A stretch of DNA of 64,000 nucleotides, from the NCBI RefSeq assembly GCF_032854445.1, contig NC_088303.1, positions 22,639,501 to 22,703,500 on the forward strand. Direction: 5' to 3'. Numbering within the stretch: position 1 is the stretch's first letter; the number at the start of each line of letters is the position of its first letter. This document shows, piece by piece, positions 24,595 to 33,376 of the stretch. The notes under the pieces are model-generated. The model saw only the letters and a program-made list of their open reading frames with translations. It searched no databases and had not been told where the DNA came from. The translations under genes and the position numbers were made by a program. Origin of the DNA: Liolophura sinensis (lineage: Eukaryota > Mollusca > Polyplacophora > Chitonida > Chitonidae).

Positions 24595-24880
24595 TCACAC
24601 CCTGAGTCACTATGACCGCACCCTGGTAACTGAGATCTTTTTCAAATGTGAGTCAGTGTATGTGTGTTGCCACCAATGTCTTGACATGGAGAGTCAGTAT
24701 GGCCGCGCCGTGGTTTTAAATGCGAGTCTTAAAAAGGTGTGTGTGAGTGTTAAAAACTTTTTAACACGCTGCCCACCGGTGCTTGGAAGCTGATAGAGGT
24801 GAGTCAGTACGTGTGTGTTGCCACCAATGTTTTCACACGACGAGTCACTACGGCTGCACCCTGCCCAGAGCACGTTGATC
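24591..24880. repeat. diverged tandem repeat of about 180 bp
   Basis: Units share 'gtgtgttgccaccaatgt', then 'gagtcagtatggccgcgcc'-type and 'gtgagtcagt' text. A further partial unit lies left of the solo LTR (23790-23843), so the LTR landed inside this array. Confidence 0.65.
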
Positions 24881-24899
24881 CTCATGAGACAGAGTGTAA

Positions 24900-26030
24900 A
24901 CTGTAAGTCGGTCATAGCATAGATACAAATCCACTGGCTGAGGAACTGTAAGGTAGTAAGTTACAGCTCGCTTGGCAAATGGTCAGGTTGGGTATGCGTC
25001 GTACAGATGATGTATAACGAGGATTTAAACACACTGTGCGCAATACACCGTTGCTCTAGGAAAGTTCCCTTATAGCGGAAGAGGGACTTTTTTTTAAATG
25101 TATACCGGTATTGTGTTTTAATTTAACTGGCGATTGTAAAAAAATGTCCAAACTTTCTTCAAAATGCAGAATGGCTTCGAAACAATTTAGCATTCAGCTG
25201 TCTTCCATTTTGTTCACGACTGTAACATTACGCTTAACGAACAAACTAAGTTTTTGGAATGTTCATTTGTTGACATTAAACCTGTATGACTCTCGATAAT
25301 CTGAATTTCACTCTGTTTGACAGAAGGGAATCAAGTTATTGTTCTCTTAACAACTTACATTTTGCATTTTATGTTTGATTCGTTTAGTTAAAAACTTTTT
25401 TGTCGACAATTGTACGTATACTGAATATACGTGTACATGTTAGGCCTTACGCCTAATGTTTATTTCAACAATAATCTGTATTCAGGAGAAAACATGGCCT
25501 GTAGCTAATGACTAACTAAACTGCTTAGAGCCTTAAATAAAGCAATAAACACCAGTTGTAGTCGTTATACTTTGTTACATTGGGACGTCAGATGACCCAT
25601 AGAGACGAGCACCGGTAGTTACCGATATGACACTCCTGTAACCTTTATTTCTAACATGTATCAACGCACGTTGCCGTGAGGATTCATACGATGGACATTG
25701 TAACAAATAATGACCGTGAGTTCCCTAACACAAATGACACCAATTCCCTACGTAATACCAATAGTGTGTATTAACAAAATATTGAATTTAAATTATACGT
25801 GAGTTCCCTAACACAAATGACACCAATTCCCTACGTAATACCAATAGTGTGTATTAACAAAATATTGAATTTAAATTATATTTGTCTGGGTAATATTTAT
25901 TTAAGTAGCCTAATTCCGGGCACGGATGCTGGTTGCCACTAAGTATGTAGTGTCATTCTAATAATCGTCTTTTTTCTTTTAAATGAACTGATTGAGATTG
26001 TTTTTGATTCTGAAAGGTTTCATTATCTTA
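24900..26030. other. intergenic, one local duplication
   Basis: No gene recognised. The 83-bp duplication is listed separately. Confidence 0.4.
25715..25880. repeat. 83-bp direct tandem duplication, two essentially identical copies
   Basis: The block from cgtgagttccctaacacaaa to gaatttaaattata appears twice head to tail with no difference that I could see. This implies a recent duplication or an assembly artefact. Confidence 0.9.
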
Positions 26031-26180
26031 TTTTTTTATTTATTTATTTATTTATTTGATTGGTGTTTTACGTCGTACTCATATTTCACTTATACGACGG
26101 CGGCCAGCAAAATGGTGGGAGGAAGCCGGGCAGATTCCGGGGGAAATCACGACCATCCGTAGGTTGTAGGCAGACGCTTT
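26031..26180 (-). mobile_element. SINE family A, 3' half
   Basis: TTTATTTATTTATTTGATTGG tail reversed, 'ttatacgacggcggccagca', then 'gaccatccgtaggttg'. The tRNA-like head is missing. It lies about 85 bp before the first exon-like piece of the Ig-domain fragment. Confidence 0.75.
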
Positions 26181-26263
26181 CCTTATCTAAATGATAGTTT
26201 AATTTTAAAATTTTCTGAATTGTGTAGTTGGTATGTACGATGAAACATGTCACCGTGTTGTAG

Positions 26264-26352
26264 AGGTCCATGCCACCGGTGTCAGGATTCTATGGAGGTC
26301 CTCAGCAGAAATTAGAGGGTTACTATGTGGACGTGTATTTGCTGGATAGTAA
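26264..26352 (+). pseudogene. Ig3 N-terminal half exon-like piece, frame broken
   Basis: Bounded by gttgtag and aaa|gtaagt. Codons read MPPVSGFYGGPQQKLEGYYV and on, ending LLDSK in phase 0, but the next piece needs phase 2. Shifting one base after 'GYYVD' gives a Cys-containing strand and the needed phase, so a one-base insertion is suspected. Confidence 0.35.
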
Positions 26353-26469
26353 AGTAAGTAAAACATTGCTTTCACATTAATCAGAAATGGTACATTCATC
26401 GTCTTTCAAATGTTTGCTTCAACATTGTGATAACTTGCATTCGGTGGAGTAGCTGGCTTTTTGATTTTA

Positions 26470-26640
26470 CACCAATGCTTGGTGTTTTACGTCGAAAAAC
26501 AGTTTTTCAATTATATAACGACAAGGAGTCATTTGTTGTATATATATACTGTGTCTTCTTGAAGTCAGACAGGGCAAGCCATACCATTTTTTATGAACTT
26601 TGTTGAAAACTGTTTTCACGTAGGTTAGAACCAAAGAGGT
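26470..26640 (-). mobile_element. SINE family B, diverged fragment
   Basis: 'gcttggtgttttacgtcgaa', 'cagtttttcaattatataac', 'gacaaggagtcatttgttgt' and 'tactgtgtcttcttgaagtc' match the reversed 3' half of the family also seen at 37420. It separates pieces 1 and 2 of the Ig fragment. Confidence 0.5.
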
Positions 26641-26960
26641 TGTTAACATAGCAGAGAAAAATGTGGAAGGATTTGGTCTCCAAATATTTTTATTCCAATT
26701 TTATAGTTCCGGCAGTGAGCTATAATTGTGTATAAATTGTGAAATAAGCTCATCCAGTACTCTTCACTGAGGTAAATCGTATCGTCATCAAAACTGTCAA
26801 TTCTCTTCAAACAAGTGTCGTCACTGGTATGTAGTATTCATATATATAGCATACATCTGACTTTTAGTATAATCTGACTATTAGCAAAATTGAAATCGCA
26901 ATAAAACGTTTTCTGTGCTCTTTATTATTTCTCTATTCTCTCTCGCCACCCTCGGATTAG

Positions 26961-27151
26961 TGCTGGACCAAGGGTGCGCTGGAGTCGGGGATCAGGAGGG
27001 CCCCTTCTTGAAGGTGCTTCCGTCTGGCATTCCGGCATGGTGTTGGTGTTTCACGACCTTCACCTTGAAGACGCGGGGGAGTACAATTGTATGGGTTTCA
27101 ATGATTTCTCTGGAAGTTTTGTCACCGCCATCTTTACGCTCACTATTGAGT
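26961..27151 (+). pseudogene. Ig3 C-terminal half exon-like piece
   Basis: Bounded by ggattag and gagt|gtaagt. It encodes PRVRWSRGSGG, then LVFHDLHLEDAGEYNCMG, the classical Ig strand C Trp and the D-x-G-x-Y-x-C strand F motif. It is open throughout and is the best-preserved Ig piece. Confidence 0.6.
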
Positions 27152-27380
27152 GTAAGTCAGCTAAGGGAATATAGTTCAGGGAATATCTAATGGTACTGAA
27201 AATTAATAAAACCCAAAAGTGTCTGGGACTCTAAAGTTAAACAAATACGTTGAGATTAAGGTTAGTTTAAGGTTTTCCAAAAATGAAATATAATTTAACA
27301 CGTTTGTGGTTATAAAGAACGTGCATTTAACAAACCTGACAGTAAATGAGGCTTGCATGTTTTTGTTTGTTTGAATTAAG

Positions 27381-27512
27381 CTAGACCAGTTTGGGAGTTA
27401 AAACCTGAAGACGCGGAGATGAGCGTTGGCAGTTCCGGCGCCATAACGTGTTCTGGGGCTTGGATAGCTACACCTTCTCTTCTTTTAACGGTCAAGGGAA
27501 AGGCCTTCAGTG
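27381..27512 (+). pseudogene. Ig4 N-terminal half exon-like piece, core Trp replaced
   Basis: Bounded by aattaag and agtg|gtaacg. It joins in phase to the previous piece through a split Ser codon. It reads RPVWELKPEDAEMSVGSSGA, then ITCSGAW and TPSLLLTVKGKAF. Where L1-family Ig4 has the core Trp (P-T-V-x-W) there is Leu, which argues for decay or strong divergence. Confidence 0.5.
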
Positions 27513-27769
27513 GTAACGGTTTTTTTTATGTTACATTCACTTAACTCTTTCCCACCAGTATATCAGTGACTGACAGATTTATTAATTTTCTGTTTTGTTA
27601 GCAGCGTCTGGAATCAAATCTGTATCGATGTATAATTTCCTGACGATAATAGCGCTTTATACAGATGTTGTGTAAACGTAAATTTTTCAAACTGGTTTTT
27701 TGTGTTTTTGTATGAGCTTGATGGCGTTAGGGCCATAAACTCCAGAGCGCTTAAGTTTCATCTTGAAGA

Positions 27770-28090
27770 GATCTATTCTCCGTAGATCTCTGTTTCCTTG
27801 TGTTCTCTATTTTCTGTCCGTCTCTGTTTCCCTGTGTTTTCTTTTCTCCGTCCGTCTCTCTTTCCTTGTATTCTCTCTTTCCATTTCTCCGTCTGTCTCT
27901 TATCCTTTTTTGTCCTTATTTCTCAATTTCTCCGTCAATCTCTGTTTCTTTGTGTCCTCTACTGTCTCTGTTTTCTTGTGTCTTCTATTCTCCGCCTGTC
28001 TCTGTTTCCTTGTGTACTCTATTCTCCGTCCGTCTCTGTTTCCTTGTGTTCTCACTTTACTGTTCCTCCGTCTGCTTATGTTTCCTCTAC
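27770..28090. repeat. pyrimidine-rich tandem repeat of about 34 bp
   Basis: Units resemble tctccgtccgtctctgtttc plus cttgtgttctctat. All three forward frames are open, only because the unit contains almost no purine-starting stop codons; the frames are not genes. Confidence 0.85.
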
Positions 28091-28103
28091 TTCCTCGTCT
28101 TAC

Positions 28104-29325
28104 GGGTAATGACCTGAATCAACCCTCTCAATGGTAGTAACCTGAATCAGCCATGTTCGGGGTAGTGACCTGAATCAACCCTGTCCGGGATAGTGACCTG
28201 AATCAACCCTGTCTGGGGTAATGATCTGAGTCAGCCATTTTCGGGGTTGTGACCTGAATCAACCCTGTCTGGGATAGTGACCTAAATCAACCCTCTACAT
28301 GGTAGTGACCTGAATCAACCCTGTTCAGGGTAGTCACCTGAATCAACCCTGTCTGGGGTAATGATCTGAGTCAGCCATTTTCGGGGTTGTGACCTGAATC
28401 AACCCTGTCTGGGATAGTGACCTGAATCAACCCTCTACATGGTAGTGACCTGAATCAACCCTGTTCAGGGTAGTCACCTGAATCAACCCTGTCTGGGGTA
28501 ATGATCTGAGTCAGCCATTTTCGGGGTTGTGACCTGAATCAACCCTGTCTGGGATAGTGACCTAAATCAACCCTCTACATGGTAGTGACCTGAATCAACC
28601 CTGTTCAGGGTAGTCACCTGAATCAATTCTGTCCATGGTAGTGACCTGAATCAACCCTGTTCAGGGTAGTCACCTGAATCAATTCTGTCCATGGTAGTGA
28701 CCTGAATCAGCCATGTTCGGGGTAGTGACCTGAATCAAGCCTGTCTGGGGTAATGACCTGAATCAGCCATGTTCGGGGTAGTGACCTGAATCAACCCTGT
28801 CCGGGATAGTGATCTGAATCAACCCTGTCTGGAGTAGTGACCTGAATCAACCCTGTCTGGGATAGTGACTTGAATCAACCCTGTCTAGGGTAGTGACCTG
28901 AACCAACCCTGTCCGGGATAGTGACCTGAATCAACCCTGTCTGGGGTAATGATCTGAGTCAGCCATTTTCGGGGTTGTGACCTGAATCAACCCTGTCTGG
29001 GGTAATGATCTGAGTCAGCCATTTTCGGGGTTGTGACCTGAATCAACCCTGTCTGGGATAGTGACCTAAATCAACCCTCTACATGGTAGTGACCTGAATC
29101 AGCCATATTCGGGGTAGTGACTTGAATCAAGCCTGTCTGGGGTAATGACCTGAATCAACCCTGTCTGGGGTAATGACCTGAATCAACCCTGTCTGGGGTA
29201 GTGACCTGAATCAACCCTGTCTGGGATAGTGACTTGAATCAACCCTGTCTAGGGTAGTGACCTGAACCAACCCTGTCAGGGGTAGTGACCTGAATCAACC
29301 CAGTCAGGGGTAGTGATCTGAGGCT
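28104..29325. repeat. 28-bp minisatellite, over 40 units, with a 140-bp higher-order repeat
   Basis: The unit is close to gggatagtgacctgaatcaaccctgtct. Variants (tcagccattttcggggttgt, ccctctacatggtagtgacc, ctgttcagggtagtcacctg) recur in the same order every 140 bp between about 28240 and 28640. This shows amplification of five-unit blocks. Confidence 0.92.
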
Positions 29326-30304
29326 ATGCGCCCAACAAGTCTTCACATAGTTTAAAACTGACATTAGAAATGATATAAAAAAAGTCTGACAACTAAAAAA
29401 CAATCATTGTGCTTCTTAACAGTTTAAAAGAAAAGAACACATTTATACAACCTATAGCTTAAATGAAAGAGCTTTACTTAAAGTTAAATAAAATATCTAA
29501 ATTTTCTGTCAGCAACCCTTGTTATTTGATTAGTTAATACTTAAACATCAAAGGCTTAGAAGTCTTTAATCCGCCGTTTGAACAGATTACATACGTCATC
29601 GTGCTTAGCTTTGCCCAGTAGCCTTTCAGGACATGGCATTCCAGATACAGTTTGGGAGACAACGGCCACGCATGTAGGTATGGTGTGGCCCTCTAGTATA
29701 TTCCAAATTCGTCTTTTTTAGAGTTGGCTTTCACACAACTTAAAATCCACGATATACATACTTATTTAGCTGAGACTGGAAAAGCGCGTTAATCGTATGG
29801 TAAAAAGCTTAAACACCTTGACGTCACAATGTATTTTCAAGAGGACGAATGGAGGCGCTTCTGTAGACGAGCCTAAAACGTGGCAGGGCTATCAACGTGC
29901 CTCGAATCGGTGGATTTTCGGTGAAAATACCGATGTTTAAAACCGTTTTCTCTCTTACGAAAACTCTTAAAAGTCTAAAAAGAAACAGAATTCCACACAG
30001 TTTATATAGCTCTTTCATTTAAAGTCTAGTTTGTATAAAAGTGTTCTCTTTTAAGCTATTATCATTGTCTCAAAACATCACACATATATTAAATTCCTGA
30101 GATTGATATAACTATTTCAACAGCAATGAAATTGCTGCTTCGAGACTTTCAGACTCACGACTTGGGTGTCTTGATCTATCGCTAACCCAACTGAGCTACA
30201 AAGCCAGATTGGAACGGCTTGTTAGTCCACTTACTTGTAGCGAACAACTATTCACATAAATGCACGTAATACCGTACTACTGCAATGTGCCATTTTTTTT
30301 TTAG
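29326..30304. other. intergenic DNA with an inverted repeat
   Basis: Arms at about 29415-29475 and 30005-30058 share 'aaatgaaagagct' and 'acatttatacaacctatagc' against reversed 'gctctttcatttaaagtcta' and 'ttgtataaaagtgttctctt'. A degenerate minus-strand tRNA-like stretch lies at about 30132-30206. No gene recognised. Confidence 0.45.
30132..30206 (-). other. tRNA-like sequence, probably a degenerate SINE head
   Basis: On the reverse strand it reads tggctttgtagctcagttgg (A-box-like) and later gtcgtgagtctgaaagtctc (B-box-like but with mismatches). The acceptor and D stems do not pair well, so a functional tRNA is unlikely. Confidence 0.35.
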
Positions 30305-30565
30305 CCCAGTCAGTGTTTCGAAAGCAACTGCCACCACTATTAGGGAATACATCCATATATATTGAATTTCGCTGTTCTCGAGATAGTTATTCTCTGTCGG
30401 CATTTATCTCTTCATCTAAGTTTGACCTATCCACTTTTGTCACACAGAGAGAAGGCGACGGCAGAATGGACATGGTAAAGAGGGTAAGTGACAGCAAAGT
30501 ACTACAGTGCAATATCTCCAACAATAAAGGCTACATTTTTACAAATGCGTATATCAACTTGTTAG
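30305..30565 (+). pseudogene. Ig4 C-terminal half exon-like piece
   Basis: The 5' edge is uncertain. The T-rich acceptor at 30304 keeps phase 1 with the previous piece but adds about 48 residues unlike an Ig fold. The acceptor cacacag at 30447 fits the usual domain length but not the phase. The end is clear: VLQCNISNNKGYIFTNAYIN followed by the donor ttag|gtgagt in phase 1, as at Ig domain borders. Confidence 0.5.
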
Positions 30566-31430
30566 GTGAGTTTTGGGAGACAACAGTATCGGTAAGATAT
30601 TTCGAAACGATTCCTGTGTCTGCCCTTCAGTGGAACATATTCCTCATATACGTGCACCATTCCAATCATTTTCCTTCTTTTAAAGACACAATTGAAATTT
30701 CAAAGATCATATAAAATTCAAATTGATACAACAATGAAAACATCAGCGCACCGCAAAACATGTTTCTGTCTCCACTTCACCTTTATACTTTGAAGATTTC
30801 TTACGCGCGCGCCAATATTTCTGTATTCCAAAATCGATAGGCCAAGCAGCGCCTGCGCATGCTCTGCCATTGCTTTGATATTTGTACTCGTTTCAGAGGC
30901 GAAGTATTATATTTTGCCTACTTTCCGCACTGCGTATATGCTATCTGAGAAATTATTCCACATTTGCAAGACTAGCGGATCGGATATATGTAAGTAGCTG
31001 GAACATTTCCGGAGCGAGCGAATAAAGACAGGCGTAAGTACCTTTATCAACATTCGTGTGTTAACTTCTACCTTTACTAAAATTGACAAGATTTCGACCT
31101 TTCCAGAATAAGGTAATCAAAGACTGTTCAATAGGCGAGTCTTGCTGTGTTCGTTATAGTAACTTATTACGACTACCATTCATGGGACGTTTCATTATGA
31201 TAAACTGACTTGATTAAAATTGTATAACCTTTATTTTCATTCACTCCTTCATTTACTGTGACATTCACTGTGTGTGTGTGCCATTCACTGTGTGTGCCAT
31301 TCACTGTGTATGCCAGTCACTGTGTGTGACTTTCACTGTGTGTGCGATTTACTGTGTGAGACTTTCACTGTCTGCATCAGTCTGGCCGTTCTGCATAGGG
31401 TGTGTTCGACATGAAATTACTCTTTCGGTC

Positions 31431-31583
31431 TCCCTGTTTTCTGAAGTATTGATTATAGCAGTTCAGTTATGTGCTTTCTAAAATACTTCCTCTGAAACAT
31501 TTGGTTTTTACAAGATATTGCTAAAAAAAATCTACATGTTTATTATCGTATACATGTAGATTTACACTTCAGAAAACAGGGAC
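31431..31583. repeat. inverted repeat with nested palindrome
   Basis: Outer arms ctccctgttttctgaagta (about 31430-31449) and cacttcagaaaacagggac (about 31564-31583) are complementary. Inside, tctacatgt and acatgtaga (about 31531-31561) form a second stem. It could be a small palindromic element. Confidence 0.5.
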
Positions 31584-32028
31584 CGGGTATAGGCATTAAC
31601 GTCTCATTCAAGCTGACACCAGACCAACCAGTCATATTCATGGAGCAGACCTTTCCCATGTAGACCGTACAAAGAACATTAGAGGTACGATTTCACAATG
31701 AATAAAAATAAAGGTTGCTCAACTTAAATCAAGATAGTATGTGTAACAAGGTAGTAACAATTTAATCTATAGGGGATATCTGTATGTGATGTACTGTGAA
31801 CAGTTTAGTCTAGGGGATATCTGTATGTGATGTGCTGTGACCATTTTAATCTGGTGCATGTCTATATGTGATGTACTGTGACCAATTTAATCTGGTGCAT
31901 GTCTGTATGTGATGTACTGTGACCAATTTAATCTGGCGCATGTCTGTATGGGATTTACTGTGACCAGTTTAATGATCAACAGCCTATTTACATTAATAAG
32001 GGCACTAGTACTTGTTTATGATGATGGG

Positions 32029-32303
32029 TGTGGGTTGTGGCCGAGTGATTACAGGCTCTTATCATTCAGTTAGAAGAAAACTCGAGGTTCGGGTTCAATC
32101 CTGACCTTGGATAGGGAATATGTACATTCCCACGCTCTCAGTCTTGCTAGGCGTTATGCTGTCTAACGTTGTCTTCCACCAGTATGCTGAGCATATCTGC
32201 TTGTCTACGCCGTGCATAGGAAAGTTCGTCAGTAACTTGCCAAAGGTCAGTGGTTTACGACGGGCATTCCCGTTTCCTCAAAAATCAAATAAATAAATAA
32301 ATC
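32029..32303 (+). mobile_element. tRNA-derived SINE, family C, full length
   Basis: The head has 'ttgtggccgagtgatta' (A-box-like) and 'ggttcgggttcaatcc' (good B box). The body has 'gccaaaggtcagtggtttac' and the tail is AATCAAATAAATAAATAAAT. It interrupts the tandem array around it. Confidence 0.78.
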
Positions 32304-32546
32304 TGTATGTGATTTATTATCACCATTTATATTATTACAGATGTCCGTTTTTGATGTATTATGATTAGCGTAATATTCATTGCTAGAGACATCTGTATTT
32401 CGTGTAATATGACCAGCTTTATATTACATGTAATGTAGGGATGTCTGTATATATATATGATGTAATATGAGGAGCATAACCTTCATAGCTAGGGATATCT
32501 GTATTTGATCTAATATGAACAGCTTTAATTTACATGTAATACAGTA

Positions 32547-32547
<1 letters not shown>

Positions 32548-32624
<77 letters not shown>
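32548..32624. repeat. (AT)n microsatellite
   Basis: About 38 uninterrupted TA/AT dinucleotides. Confidence 0.95.
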
Positions 32625-32628
<4 letters not shown>

Positions 32629-32805
32629 TAATATGAGAAGCGTAACCTGCGTAGATAGGGATATCTGTATTTGATGTAATATGACAAACCGAATAAGGAA
32701 ATCAGTATGTGATATAATATGACTAGATTTGTATAAATAGGAATATCTGTATGTGATTAGCTTAGCCCTTAAATGGTAAAAGATTAACCAAATAAATGAA
32801 TAAAT

Positions 32806-32882
32806 GAAAAGAGTGAGTGAGTGAGTGAGTGCTTGGGGTTTAACGTCGTACTCAACAATTTTTCAGTCATATGACGACGAAT
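32806..32882 (-). mobile_element. SINE family B, 3' end only
   Basis: (gtga)n, then 'gtgcttggggtttaacgtcg', 'tactcaacaatttttcagtc' and 'atatgacgacga': the reversed terminal part of the family, strongly 5' truncated. Confidence 0.8.
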
Positions 32883-33307
32883 ATAAATGAAAAGAACAGT
32901 ATCTGTTTTTCCTTGGTTAAGTGAGTATATTTAGATACAGCTGATCCATTACGCGATACGCTCAACATGTTCGCATGTTCACGCCCTTAGTGAATCCATT
33001 ATTAGTTACCAGTTCATATTGCCTTAAAACAATGCTCACAGGACTTGTTCTTTATAAAGATGTGATTTATACCATGCTATAATTACAGCTAAAGATACTG
33101 TTTGTTGATACTTTATTTTCTATGTCAGTCACAGTTAATCTTTGTGTCTGCGCTCTGTGCTCTATGAACTGGAGGAGAACCTGACCCTAACGGCCTAGAT
33201 ATGCTCCATTGCCGCAGCCGGTTGAGTTTATCTCAACAGATTATTGTGTGAATCGTCAAAACACAGAGGCAGTGCAGCGGATGTAGTCCCTACTGTGGAG
33301 ATTGACA

Positions 33308-33376
33308 ATGGCTTGTTTGTGTTGTGGGCGACGTAATAACTCCTCATCTGAGCCGCTGGAAATCTCCGTGGAACAA
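33308..33376 (+). CDS. CLCN6: clcn6-like exon 1, start codon
   Basis: Encodes [20 protein letters not shown] and VEQ before the donor caa|gtaagc. The Cys-rich beginning resembles MAGCRGSLCCCCRW of human CLC-6. The start is chosen because it is the first ATG giving this Cys-rich cytosolic N-terminus; the context acaATGg is good. Confidence 0.7.

Larger units (their letters stand above)
26264..30565 (+). pseudogene. L1/neuroglian-type Ig-domain gene fragment, probably decayed (Ig3-Ig4 region)
   Basis: Four exon-like pieces in order resemble Ig3 and Ig4 of the L1/neuroglian/neurofascin cell-adhesion family, membrane proteins of neural and glial contacts. Piece 1 (26264-26352) contains GPQQKLEGYYVDVY, like the start of Ig3. 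Piece 2 (26961-27151) has a Trp and the F-strand EDAGEYNCMGFND. Piece 3 (27381-27512) has RPVWELKPEDAEMSVGSSG and a Cys, then a Leu where the core Trp is expected. Piece 4 has VLQCNISNNKGYIFTNAYIN, close to the family's 'vYQCNaSNeHGYllaNAfv' block. Pieces 2, 3 and 4 join in phase; piece 1 does not, unless one base is removed. No Ig1-2, Ig5-6, FN3 or membrane exons were found nearby. A truncated duplicate is the simplest reading; a fast-evolving gene with exons I missed is possible. Confidence 0.5.
31770..32760. repeat. diverged tandem array, 41-44-bp unit, interrupted by a SINE and (AT)n
   Basis: Units contain 'ctgtatgtgatgtactgtga' plus 'ccaatttaatctggtgcatg' in the left part. The right part has the related 'atctgtatttgatgtaatat' plus 'gaccagctttaatttacatg'. 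A family C SINE (about 32029-32303) and an (AT)n tract (32548-32624) lie within it. Confidence 0.65.
30566..33307. other. intergenic DNA upstream of the clcn6-like gene; repeats only
   Basis: Contains (ttcactgtgtgtg)-type repeats at about 31262-31372 and the listed arrays and SINEs. A TATA-type promoter for the clcn6-like gene is not evident in the 300 bases before 33308, and the 5' UTR boundary is unknown. Confidence 0.4.

Noticed and set aside
27763-28137. Overlapping Ser/Phe/Leu-rich frames of 103-124 codons
   Set aside because: They are a by-product of a pyrimidine-rich tandem repeat that lacks stops in all three forward frames.
28104-29325. CRISPR-like array of short repeats
   Set aside because: The units are contiguous and diverge gradually, with no unique spacers between identical repeats. 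The setting is an animal genome. It is a minisatellite.
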